Under the pieces are notes generated by a model. The model was given only the letters and a program-made list of their open reading frames with translations. It was not told the origin of the DNA and did not search any database. Positions 8,460-16,542 of a DNA stretch of 64,000 nucleotides are shown piece by piece. Within the stretch, counting starts at the first letter, position 1; the number at the start of each line of letters is the position of its first letter. Both the position numbers and the translations under genes were made by a program. Source of the DNA: Pseudomonadota bacterium (GTDB lineage Bacteria; Pseudomonadota; Alphaproteobacteria; Acetobacterales; Acetobacteraceae); assembly GCA_021818505.1 (NCBI GenBank), contig JAKADX010000017.1:1-64000 (forward strand). Direction: 5' to 3'.

Positions 8460-9293
8460 ATGCCGCTCGCCGCGGTCCGCCTCGGCGCCGGCGTGCCGGA
8501 GGCGGATTTTTCCGCCACGGTCGCGGAGGTTCACGGCCGCGCCTGCCTGCTCGATTGCGCCGACGCCGGGCTGCTGACGCTGGCGATTGAGGAACTCGGC
8601 GGGCTGCCGCGCGGGATCACACTGGCCACACCCCCCGGCTTTGCGTTCAAAGGCGCTCTGACCGAGGGGGCCCTGGCAGCGGCGCGGGGTGGTGTGCTGC
8701 GCATCGCCGGCGGCGCGCTCGCCGTCGATCTGCGCCGCGCGCGCCCGTGGCGCAGCGCTCTCGGCGCGCTGGGCCTCGACTCTGGCCGCGAGGCCGTGCG
8801 CGCGGCGTGGCAGGCGGCGCTGATGGTGGTGGCGGCTGACGGACGGGGGGACGGTCTGCGCGCGATCGGCGGCGACGCCATCGCGGCGTTGGGCGCGGCC
8901 CGACGCGCTGGGAACGCCGACGTCGCCGCGCAGGCGGTGACGCGGCTGGTCGGACTGGGTGCCGGGCGCACGCCGTCGGGCGATGACTACCTGGTCGGCT
9001 TCATCGCCGGGCTGCTCGCCGGCGGCGACGCCGAGCGGTTGGCCACGGCGCTGCGGGCGCGGGTGCGCACGCTCGCCCTGCGAACCAACCGCGTCAGCCG
9101 TCTCTATCTGGAGGCCGCCGCGGACGGCGAGGTTTCGGAGCGTCTGCACGCCGTCGCCGCCGTGATCGCCGCTGGCGGCGATGCAGCGGCCGTGCAGCGC
9201 GCGGTCACGGCAGCGCTGGCGGTCGGTCACGACTCAGGCGCGGCCGGCGTGCTCGGCCTGCTGGATGCGTGCGCGCCGCCGGCCGGTCCCTGA
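8460..9293 (+). CDS. allH: DUF2877 protein, AllH-like subunit of oxamate carbamoyltransferase
   Basis: A 277-residue protein of the DUF2877 family (E. coli YlbF/AllH). The characteristic central motif is LVGLGAGRTPSGDDYLVGF, followed by a helical C-terminal half. In E. coli, AllF (FdrA), AllG (YlbE) and AllH (YlbF) have been reported to form the oxamate carbamoyltransferase that converts oxalurate to oxamate and carbamoyl phosphate. The other two partners are encoded here at 13576-16517, separated from this gene by a minus-strand block. It starts 12 bp after the GntR gene and ends 2 bp from the convergent permease gene. The family is clear; the precise substrate in this organism is inferred. 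Confidence 0.8.
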   Translation: MPLAAVRLGAGVPEADFSATVAEVHGRACLLDCADAGLLTLAIEELGGLPRGITLATPPGFAFKGALTEGALAAARGGVLRIAGGALAVDLRRARPWRSALGALGLDSGREAVRAAWQAALMVVAADGRGDGLRAIGGDAIAALGAARRAGNADVAAQAVTRLVGLGAGRTPSGDDYLVGFIAGLLAGGDAERLATALRARVRTLALRTNRVSRLYLEAAADGEVSERLHAVAAVIAAGGDAAAVQRAVTAALAVGHDSGAAGVLGLLDACAPPAGP

Positions 9294-9295
9294 AC

Positions 9296-10864
9296 CTATG
9301 CCCGCGCGGAGGTCGGTGTGGCAGCCGCCGCCTGTTCCTCGCGCCACGCCACGATCAGGCAGATCGCGCCGAGCAGCGCATAGCCCAGCGCCACGGTAGG
9401 TGATGCCGCCCAGGCGAGCTGCACGCCGTGGATGAAGCCGAAGAACGACAGGATCGCCGCAGCCCAGGCATAGGCCGCCGCCTTGTTGAACTCGCGGTCG
9501 ATGATGAAGGCGGCAATGGCGCCGAGCATCAGCCCGGCCAGCACCGCGCCGCCGCCCAGCAATTCCATGCCGCGATAGACCACGCCCGCGCCCATCAGCT
9601 TGCCCATGCCAAGCTGCGCTGCCGAGGTGCCGGCGGCGTTCAGCGCACCGTCGATCTGCGTCTGGCCCCAGGCGGCGATGTTGGGGATCAACGCCAGCAC
9701 CACCGCCGGAGCGTGCTTGGACGGCACCGCCTGAAACGCCTGCGCGCCGATCACCAGACCGATATAGAGCAGGATCGGCAGGATGGCGACCAGCGGCACC
9801 ACCGCGAGCAGCAGCGCGGTCAGGCCAAGGAAGCAGACGAGCGCGATCACCACGCCCGTTGCCAGCGAATAGCCGATGCGCCCGCCCACTGCCTTCCAGC
9901 CGGGATGGCCGATATAGACCGCCGGCGGGAATGGGCTGCCGAGGATCGAGCCGACCACGGCGCCGATGCCGTCGGCGAGCAGGATGTTGCGCAGGCTGTA
10001 CTCGTCGCCGGCCGCTGCCGCGCTCTCGACGTTGTTCATTCCCTCGGTGAAGTTGTAGATGCCGAGCGGGATCGCGGTGACCAGCAGCGGTGCGATGTTG
10101 GCCAGCCCCGCGACCACGTCGCCGCTCGGCAGCGGCAGGTGCAGGCCGAACTTCGCGAAGGACGCGACGACCTGGGGGCCGGTGACCACGTCGGTCCAGC
10201 CCAGTGCCGCGGCAATCCACGCGATCACCGTGCCGATGATCACGGCCGCGAGCCCCCCCGGTACGCCGCCGGGAAGGCGCACGTTGGCGGTCCAGGAGAT
10301 CAGCACGATGCCGAAGGAGATAAAGGCGATCCACGGCACTTCCCACATCTGGAAGGCCGGCCGCATCGAGATGAAGGCGATCGAGATGCCCGCCAGCGTG
10401 CCCAGCATCGCTGCCCGCGGCGTCAGCCGCCGGATGGTCGGACCGACGAAGGCACCGAGCAGGACGATGACGCCGATGATGAACGCCCAGGCGAGCCCGG
10501 TCTGCCACGCCAGCACGGCGTTCTGCGTCTTGAGATAGACCGGCAGCATGATGACGAAGACGACGATGAACATGTGCGGCACACTCGGCCCGTACGGCAT
10601 CGCCGTCACGTCGCTGCGCCCGTCCTTCTTCGCCAGACGGAAGGCGAGATACGCGTAGTAGAGATTGCCGATCGGCAGCGCGATGCCGAGTGCCGGCAGG
10701 ATGCGGCCGAACACGATGTCGTCGGGCAGCTTGATGACGCCCAGACACAGCCCGGTCAGCACGATCACGTTGAGGACGACGTTGGTGAACAGGCCGAAAA
10801 AGCCGTTCCAGTCGCCGGGCACCCACCAGCGGACGGGTTCGGTTGCGGCACGTGTCGCGGACAT
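9296..10864 (-). CDS. NCS2/AzgA-like nucleobase-type permease
   Basis: A 522-residue integral membrane protein with about 12-14 hydrophobic segments, resembling the xanthine/uracil permease family. Recognisable parts include the N-terminal DWNGFFGLFTNVVLNVIVLTG, the re-entrant region around TEGMNNVESAAAAGD, and a long hydrophobic C-terminal half. Its ATG at 10864 follows GGAGGG. It is the last gene of the atzF-biuH-permease operon, 54 bp after the biuret hydrolase-like gene. By context it should import a ureide or other purine/pyrimidine breakdown product rather than a free base; this is inference. Confidence 0.82.
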   Translation of the reverse strand: MSATRAATEPVRWWVPGDWNGFFGLFTNVVLNVIVLTGLCLGVIKLPDDIVFGRILPALGIALPIGNLYYAYLAFRLAKKDGRSDVTAMPYGPSVPHMFIVVFVIMLPVYLKTQNAVLAWQTGLAWAFIIGVIVLLGAFVGPTIRRLTPRAAMLGTLAGISIAFISMRPAFQMWEVPWIAFISFGIVLISWTANVRLPGGVPGGLAAVIIGTVIAWIAAALGWTDVVTGPQVVASFAKFGLHLPLPSGDVVAGLANIAPLLVTAIPLGIYNFTEGMNNVESAAAAGDEYSLRNILLADGIGAVVGSILGSPFPPAVYIGHPGWKAVGGRIGYSLATGVVIALVCFLGLTALLLAVVPLVAILPILLYIGLVIGAQAFQAVPSKHAPAVVLALIPNIAAWGQTQIDGALNAAGTSAAQLGMGKLMGAGVVYRGMELLGGGAVLAGLMLGAIAAFIIDREFNKAAAYAWAAAILSFFGFIHGVQLAWAASPTVALGYALLGAICLIVAWREEQAAAATPTSARA

Positions 10865-10918
10865 CGGGTTTCCCTCCGTATCGGGGCGCTGTGTTTCGCC
10901 CTCGTGTTGTCGCGCGGA

Positions 10919-11611
10919 TCAGGCGGCGGGACGCGTCGTCTCCTTGCCCGGTGCCAGCGCGGCAAGCAGATCCGCCGACTCGCCGACCCAGCCGAAGATG
11001 CCGCCCTGCGCCTTGATCATTTCCAGCGCCACGCGTTGGAATTCGGGGAAGTACGAGGCGACGCAGTCAGCCAGCACAAGGCAGTCATAACCGCGATCGT
11101 TGGCCTCGCGCACGGTGGTGTTGACGCAGACCTCCGTGGTGACGCCGCAGACGATCAGCTTGGCGACGTCCCGGCTGCGCAGGATCGCGTCGAGGTCGGT
11201 GGCATAGAATGCGCCCTTGCCCGGTTTGTCCACCACCGGCTCGCCGGCCCGGGGCCTGAGTTCATCGATGATGTCGTGGCCGTATTCGCCGCGCACCAGG
11301 ATGCGCCCCATCGGCCCGGCGTCGCCGATGCCGGTTTTCAGGTGCCCACGCGCCTTCTTCGCGGGCGGCAGGTCGGCCAGATCGGGGCGGTGGCCCTCGC
11401 GGGTGTGGATGACCAGCATCCCGGCCTGCCGTGCGGCCGCCAGCACCCGCGCAGTCGGCGCGATCGCGCGCCGCAGCAGCGACACGTCGTTGCCCAGCGC
11501 CTCGCCGAAGCCGCCCGGATCGACGAAGTCGCGCTGCATGTCGATGATGACCAGGGCAACCTGGCCCGGCTCGAAGGCGAATTCATAGGGTTCTGCACGT
11601 ACCGTCGCCAT
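10919..11611 (-). CDS. biuH: Biuret hydrolase-like cysteine hydrolase (isochorismatase family)
   Basis: A 230-residue isochorismatase-fold amidohydrolase. The catalytic triad is visible: Asp in LVIIDMQRDF, Lys in DKPGKGAFYATDL, and Cys in GVTTEVCVNTTVREANDRGY. Segments such as IHTREGHRPDLADLP and ILVRGEYGHDIIDEL closely recall the biuret hydrolase BiuH of Rhizobium from memory. Such an enzyme would turn biuret into allophanate and ammonia, and the upstream gene encodes allophanate hydrolase, which fits. Related enzymes act on triuret, ureidoacrylate or N-carbamoylsarcosine, so specificity is not proven. The ATG at 11611 follows GAGGG and lies 11 bp after the atzF stop. Confidence 0.8.
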   Translation of the reverse strand: MATVRAEPYEFAFEPGQVALVIIDMQRDFVDPGGFGEALGNDVSLLRRAIAPTARVLAAARQAGMLVIHTREGHRPDLADLPPAKKARGHLKTGIGDAGPMGRILVRGEYGHDIIDELRPRAGEPVVDKPGKGAFYATDLDAILRSRDVAKLIVCGVTTEVCVNTTVREANDRGYDCLVLADCVASYFPEFQRVALEMIKAQGGIFGWVGESADLLAALAPGKETTRPAA

Positions 11612-11622
11612 GGTGCCCTCTG

Positions 11623-13461
11623 TCAGCCCTCCTGCGTGCCGAGATAGCGCCGCCAGCCGCCCAGCGCGGTGATGTCGCGCGCCGCCGCGGTGGCGTGAGC
11701 TTCGCACAGGAACCCCTTCACCGTCTCGCCGTCTTCCAGCTCGATCGAACCGATGCCGAGCGGGGCAGGGATGCCGGCGACGAAGCTGCCGAAGGCGGAG
11801 CTATGCAACTCCCATACCTCCACCTCGATCGCCGAACCCGCCGCGTCGCGCAGCAATCCCGGCCGCGCCGGTGGGCCGCCGGGCAGCGCGAACAGGCGAT
11901 AGTGCGGCGCGGTGCGGCAGGCGCGGACCAGCCGCGCGCCGCGCTCGGTCAGTTGCCTGTTCAGGGGCAGGCCCTGCATATGCGCGCCGCAGACGGCGAG
12001 CCGCACCAGGTCCGCCGACACCGCCGGCGGCAGCGGCGGGGTCGAGGCGAGCGGCGTGTCGAGCGCGCCGATCGTCTCATTGCCGCCGCGGTGCAGCGCA
12101 TCCGCCAATGCGCACAGCGCGGCGTCGTGCCAGGCCGGGGCGGTCAGGGTCACGCCGAACGCCAGCCCGTCGTCCTGGCGCCCGGCGGGAAGGGCGACGG
12201 CCGCTAGATCAAGCAGGTTCACAAAATTGGTGTAGTAGCCGAGCGCGGAGTTCAGATTCACCGGATCGGCCAGCAGTTCCGCCACCGTGTATTGCCGCCC
12301 CGCCGTCGGCGTGATGAGCGTGTCGATCACCTGCCACACCGGCTCGGTCGCGCGGCGCAGCTCACGCAGCCGATAATAGGCGGCAAACGCCTCGGCGGCA
12401 CTCGGACGAGCGCCACCGCCGATGATCTGCCGCGTCACCGGATGCAGTGCCTCCGGCTGGCGGTCCAAGAAGTGGCGGATGGCGACGTAACGTTCGGCGA
12501 TCCACGGGCCCTCGTAGAGCAGCCGCGCGGTTTCCAGGAACGGGTCGAGATCGATTTCCACCAGCCGCGCGCCAAGCTGTTCGGCCAGCCGCAGCGTGGC
12601 GGCGAAGCGTGCCTCGCCCTGCAAGTTGCCGAAGAAGCGGAGCTGGCTGGCGCGCGGCACGCCGAGGCGGCAGCCCGCGAGGCCGTGCGGGGACGTCGCG
12701 GCGGCGGTGGGGTCGGCGCGGCGGGAGAACGGATCGGCAGGGTCGAAGTCGGACGCGGCCTGCAGCACCGCGAGCGCGTCGCCCGCGGTCAGCGCCAGGA
12801 TCGAGACGCAGTCGAGCGAGCGGCAGGCGGGCACCACGCCGCGCGTGCTGATCAGCCCGCGCGTCGGTTTCAGCCCGATCAGGTTGTTGAACATCGCCGG
12901 CACCCGCCCCGAGCCGGCGGTGTCGGTCCCCAGCGCGAAACTCGCCAGCCCCGCCGCAACCGCCACCGCCGAGCCGGAACTGGACCCGCCGGAGATGTAG
13001 GCGCCGTTGAGCGCGCAGCGCGGCGTGCCGTAGGGGGAACGGGTGCCGTTCAGCCCGGTTGCGAACTGGTCGAGATTGGTCTTGCCCACCGGGATTGCAC
13101 CAGCGGCCACCAGCCGCGCCACCACCGGCGCCGACTCGGCGGCGCGGTAGGCGAAATCGGGACAGGCGGCGGTGGTGGGGCGGCCGGCCTGGTCGATGTT
13201 GTCCTTGATCGCGAACGGGATGCCCCAGAGCGGCCGATCCGCTGGTCCTTCAGCCTCCAGCCGCCGCGCCGTCCCGCGCAGCACGTCGGCATCGGGCCGA
13301 TCGATCCACACCGCGTCATCGCCGCGCGCGGCGACGCGTTCCAAGACACGCTCGATCACCAGGCTTGGCGTCAGCGTTCCGTTTCGGTAGCCAGACCGCA
13401 GTGCCGCGATGTCCAGGCTGCCGGCGACGTGTCCTCGGGGCGGGTCGGTGACGTCCTGCAT
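11623..13461 (-). CDS. atzF: Allophanate hydrolase (AtzF-like)
   Basis: A 612-residue amidase-signature enzyme with an allophanate-specific C-terminal domain. The Lys-cisSer-Ser catalytic triad is present: Lys in PFAIKDNIDQAG, the Ser pair in ISGGSSSGSAVAVAAG, and the downstream GTDTAGSGRVPA loop. The last roughly 170 residues, from about 440, form the small domain typical of AtzF/DUR1,2-type proteins. It should split allophanate to ammonia and carbon dioxide. The ATG at 13461 follows GAGGGG; a longer start at 13485 lacks a site. It is the first gene of a minus-strand operon followed by biuH and the permease, and it is divergent from fdrA across 114 bp. Confidence 0.88.
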   Translation of the reverse strand: MQDVTDPPRGHVAGSLDIAALRSGYRNGTLTPSLVIERVLERVAARGDDAVWIDRPDADVLRGTARRLEAEGPADRPLWGIPFAIKDNIDQAGRPTTAACPDFAYRAAESAPVVARLVAAGAIPVGKTNLDQFATGLNGTRSPYGTPRCALNGAYISGGSSSGSAVAVAAGLASFALGTDTAGSGRVPAMFNNLIGLKPTRGLISTRGVVPACRSLDCVSILALTAGDALAVLQAASDFDPADPFSRRADPTAAATSPHGLAGCRLGVPRASQLRFFGNLQGEARFAATLRLAEQLGARLVEIDLDPFLETARLLYEGPWIAERYVAIRHFLDRQPEALHPVTRQIIGGGARPSAAEAFAAYYRLRELRRATEPVWQVIDTLITPTAGRQYTVAELLADPVNLNSALGYYTNFVNLLDLAAVALPAGRQDDGLAFGVTLTAPAWHDAALCALADALHRGGNETIGALDTPLASTPPLPPAVSADLVRLAVCGAHMQGLPLNRQLTERGARLVRACRTAPHYRLFALPGGPPARPGLLRDAAGSAIEVEVWELHSSAFGSFVAGIPAPLGIGSIELEDGETVKGFLCEAHATAAARDITALGGWRRYLGTQEG

Positions 13462-13507
13462 GTCGCGTGGCCCCTCGCTTCGCACTTGCCATCGTGGTGG
13501 CGTACGA

Positions 13508-13520
13508 ATACGTATACAAG
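13508..13520. promoter_or_regulatory. Candidate GntR-type operator between atzF and fdrA
   Basis: The 114-bp divergent gap contains a GTATAC core within TACGTATACAAG (core at 13512-13517). On the minus strand this reads TTGTATACG, which fits the loose GT-N-N-AC half-site layout of GntR/FCD operators. A related CGTACGAATACG lies just beside it. The only regulator gene in the island encodes a GntR/FCD protein. Confidence 0.33.
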
Positions 13521-13575
13521 ACTTTCCGCGGGGCGCCAGAGCAATTCGCAGCCGGTGCGGAGGAAAGAGGACGGA

Positions 13576-15108
13576 ATGGCGCGGGCTGCCAGGGTCACCA
13601 GGAACTTCTATCGTGATTCAGTCGCGCTGATGCAGCTCTCGGCCCGGCTGCTGGCGCTGCCGGGCGTGCGGCAGGCTTCGGCCGTGATGGCCTCGGCCAA
13701 CAACCTCGCCCTGCTGCGCGAAGCCGGGATGCTGGAGGACGACGTCGCGGCCGGCCCCAACGACCTGCTGGTCGCCATCGACGGCGACGACCAGGCTGTC
13801 ACCGCAGCGTTGGCCGAGGCTGACCGGGCACTGAACGAGGAGCCGTCACCCGGCCCAGCCGGCGGGCGGCAGCCGACCCGGCCGCGCAGCCTGGAGATGG
13901 GCCTGGAAGCGGTTCCGGGTGCCGACCTCGCCTTGATTTCCACGCCCGGCGACTATGCCGCGGTGGAGGCGATGAAGGCGCTGCGTCTGGGCCTGCACGT
14001 CATGCTGTTCAGCGACAACGTACCCGCCGCCGCCGAGATTGCGCTGAAGCGCTACGCCGCCGCGCGCGACCTGCTGGTAATGGGGCCCGATTGCGGCACG
14101 GCCATCATCGCCGGCGTGCCCCTGGGCTTCGCCAATGTCGTCCGGCGCGGCGATATCGGTCTGGTGGCCGCCTCGGGCACCGGGTTGCAGCAGGTCACCT
14201 GCCTGATCGACCGCGCGGGTGGCGGCATCACCCAGGCGATCGGCACCGGCGGGCATGACCTGTCGAGCGAGGTCGGCGGGATCACCATGTTGCAGGGACT
14301 GACTGCGCTGGCCAAGGATCCGCGGACCCGCGTGATCGTGCTGATCTCCAAACCGCCGGCCCCGGAGGTCGCGGCTCGGGTTCTCGACCTGGCACGCGCG
14401 GCAGGCAAGCCGGTGGTGGTCAATTTCATTGGCGCCGATCCGTTCCTGATCGGCAGCCTCGGCCTCACGGCCGCGCGGACGCTGGAGGACGCGGCGGTGC
14501 TTGCCGTCGCCGCCGCCTCGGGGCGCGCGCCGGAGCCTGTCCGCGCCGAGCTGCGCGACGTTCCACCTCCGGCGGCGGGGCAGCGCTATGTGCGGGGCCT
14601 CTATAGCGGCGGCACCTTCTGTTACGAGGCAACTTTGCTGCTCGCCGAGGTGCTGGCGGAGGTGCATTCCAACACCCCGGTCGGCGGCGCGCAGCCGCTC
14701 GCGGACGTGTGGCGCAGCCAGGGGCACACGCTGGTCGATCTGGGCGACGACGTTTTCACGCGCGGCCGGCCGCACCCGATGATCGACCCGCGGCTACGCC
14801 TGGAACGTCTCGCCGCGGAGGCGCGCGATCCGGCGACCGCCGTGGTCCTGCTTGACATCGTGCTGGGCTATGGCGCGCACCCTGATCCGGCCGGCGTGAT
14901 CGCCCCGGCGATCGCTGCCGCCATCGCCGCCGCTGCGGCCGCCGGGCGGCGGCTGGCGGTGGTCGGCTTCGTCTGCGGCACCGAAGCCGACCCGCAGAAC
15001 CTCGTCCGGCAGGAAGCGACCCTGCGCGACGCGGGCATGATCCTGACCCGCAGCAACGCGGAGGCGGCGCGCCTGGCCGCCCGCATCGCCGCATCGGCGG
15101 GAGGCTGA
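13576..15108 (+). CDS. fdrA: FdrA/AllF-like subunit of oxamate carbamoyltransferase
   Basis: A 510-residue protein of the FdrA family, related to succinyl-CoA synthetase alpha-type folds. It has a Rossmann-like segment (LLVMGPDCGTAIIAGVPLGFAN), a Gly-rich loop (GLVAASGTGLQQVTCLIDRAG, then TGGHDLSSEVGG) and a C-terminal half with LYSGGTFCYEA and DDVFTRGRPHPMID. E. coli FdrA (AllF) is reported to work with AllG and AllH in oxalurate phosphorolysis. The ATG at 13576 lies downstream of GGAAAGAGGAC. The upstream open frame from 12292 is only antisense to atzF. Two bases separate it from the DUF1116 gene, so the two are co-translated. Confidence 0.85.
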   Translation: MARAARVTRNFYRDSVALMQLSARLLALPGVRQASAVMASANNLALLREAGMLEDDVAAGPNDLLVAIDGDDQAVTAALAEADRALNEEPSPGPAGGRQPTRPRSLEMGLEAVPGADLALISTPGDYAAVEAMKALRLGLHVMLFSDNVPAAAEIALKRYAAARDLLVMGPDCGTAIIAGVPLGFANVVRRGDIGLVAASGTGLQQVTCLIDRAGGGITQAIGTGGHDLSSEVGGITMLQGLTALAKDPRTRVIVLISKPPAPEVAARVLDLARAAGKPVVVNFIGADPFLIGSLGLTAARTLEDAAVLAVAAASGRAPEPVRAELRDVPPPAAGQRYVRGLYSGGTFCYEATLLLAEVLAEVHSNTPVGGAQPLADVWRSQGHTLVDLGDDVFTRGRPHPMIDPRLRLERLAAEARDPATAVVLLDIVLGYGAHPDPAGVIAPAIAAAIAAAAAAGRRLAVVGFVCGTEADPQNLVRQEATLRDAGMILTRSNAEAARLAARIAASAGG

Positions 15109-15110
15109 CC

Positions 15111-16517
15111 GTGCGCCTGTTCGAGCAGGAGTTACAGGTGCTGAACGTCGGTCTGCCCGCTTTCGCCGACGCGATCACCGCCGCCGGCGGCAAGGCCACG
15201 CAGATCGACTGGGCGCCGCCCGCCGGGGGCGACCGCGCCGCGGGGCAGCAACTGGCGCGGCTGATCAATGATCCCCGGATTGAGGAGGCCAACCGCGCCG
15301 CCTTCGCCGTCTATCTTGCCGCGCAGCCCGTGCTGGAGGGGATCGCGCCGGCGCGCGAGGCGGTGCCCGGGATGGACGGGCGCATTCTGCTGCACGCCGG
15401 CCCCCCGGTCGCGTGGGAGCGGATGTGCGGCCCGATGCAGGGCGCGGTCGTCGGCGCCATCCTGTTCGAGGGCTGGGCCGCGGATCGCGAGGCGGCGCGG
15501 CGGCTGGCCGCGAGCGGCGAGGTCGCGTTCGCGCCCTGTCACCATCACGGCGCGGTGGGGCCGATGGCCGGCGTGATCGCGCCGTCGATGCCGGTCTGGA
15601 TCGTGCGCGATGCGGCGGGCGACCGGCGCTGTTTCAGCAATCTCAACGAGGGCCTGGGCAAGGTGCTGCGCTTTGGTGCCAACGGGCCCGAGGTGATCGC
15701 GCGGCTGCGCTGGATGGCGGGCCCGCTGCGGCGCGTGATGGCGGCGACGTTGCGCGCGGCCGGCGGGATCGAGCTGAAGCCGTTGATGGCCCAGGCACTG
15801 CACATGGGTGACGAGGTGCACAACCGCAACGCCGCTGCCACCTCGCTGCTGCTGCGCCGGCTGCTCGCGCCGATGCTGCGCAGCGGCGCGGATCACGGCG
15901 AGCTTGCCGAGGTCGCGGACTTCATCGCCACCAACGACCATTTCTTCCTCAACCTGTCGATGGCCGCGTGCAAGACGATGCTGGATGCAGCGCGCGCCGT
16001 GCCGGGCAGCACCATGGTCACCGCGATGGCCCGTAACGGGGTCGATTTCGGCATCCAGCTCAGCGGCACCGGGGACCGCTGGTTCACCGCGCCAGCACCG
16101 GTGGTCGATGGCCTATTCTTCCCCGGCTACTCGACAGCCGACGCGGCCCCCGACCTGGGCGACAGCGCCATCACCGAGACGGCCGGCGTGGGTGGCTTTG
16201 CCATGGCCGCCGCCCCCGCGATCGTCAATTTCGTCGGCGGCACGCCGGACGATGCCATCGCCAATACCGAGGCGATGACGCATATCACGCTCGGCCGCAA
16301 CAATGGCTTCACGCTGCCGGCGATGCATTTCGCCGGCACGCCGGCCGGCATCGATGCGCGCAAGGTGGTCGATCGTGGGTTGCTGCCGGTCATCAATACC
16401 GGCATCGCGCATCGCGACGCCGGCATCGGCCAGATCGGCGCCGGCATCACCCATGCGCCGCTGGATTGCTTCGTGCAGGCCGTGCTCGCGCTCGCCGCCA
16501 CGCTGCCGGAGGAATGA
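15111..16517 (+). CDS. allG: DUF1116 protein, AllG-like subunit of oxamate carbamoyltransferase
   Basis: A 468-residue DUF1116 (YlbE/AllG) protein. Family landmarks are CHHHGAVGPMAGV, DEVHNRNAAATSLL, FFLNLSMAACKTMLDAA and the C-terminal GITHAPLDCFVQAV. It starts with a GTG two bases after fdrA, with GGGAGG within the fdrA 3' end. The family is a partner of FdrA in E. coli, where the complex is reported as oxamate carbamoyltransferase. The gene is followed after 25 bp by carbamate kinase, which would use the carbamoyl phosphate formed. Confidence 0.85.
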   Translation: MRLFEQELQVLNVGLPAFADAITAAGGKATQIDWAPPAGGDRAAGQQLARLINDPRIEEANRAAFAVYLAAQPVLEGIAPAREAVPGMDGRILLHAGPPVAWERMCGPMQGAVVGAILFEGWAADREAARRLAASGEVAFAPCHHHGAVGPMAGVIAPSMPVWIVRDAAGDRRCFSNLNEGLGKVLRFGANGPEVIARLRWMAGPLRRVMAATLRAAGGIELKPLMAQALHMGDEVHNRNAAATSLLLRRLLAPMLRSGADHGELAEVADFIATNDHFFLNLSMAACKTMLDAARAVPGSTMVTAMARNGVDFGIQLSGTGDRWFTAPAPVVDGLFFPGYSTADAAPDLGDSAITETAGVGGFAMAAAPAIVNFVGGTPDDAIANTEAMTHITLGRNNGFTLPAMHFAGTPAGIDARKVVDRGLLPVINTGIAHRDAGIGQIGAGITHAPLDCFVQAVLALAATLPEE

Positions 16518-16542
16518 CGGCACGGTTCGACCGGGAGGACGG

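Noticed and set aside
9428-11647. Plus-strand frame of over 700 codons opposite the permease and biuret hydrolase genes
   Set aside because: It is dominated by Asp, Arg, Gln and His, has no domain, and lies antisense to two clear genes.
12292-13575. Long plus-strand open frame ahead of fdrA
   Set aside because: It is antisense to the well-supported atzF gene and Arg/Gly/Ala-rich, as expected for a shadow frame in GC-rich DNA; the real fdrA start is at 13576 with a ribosome binding site.
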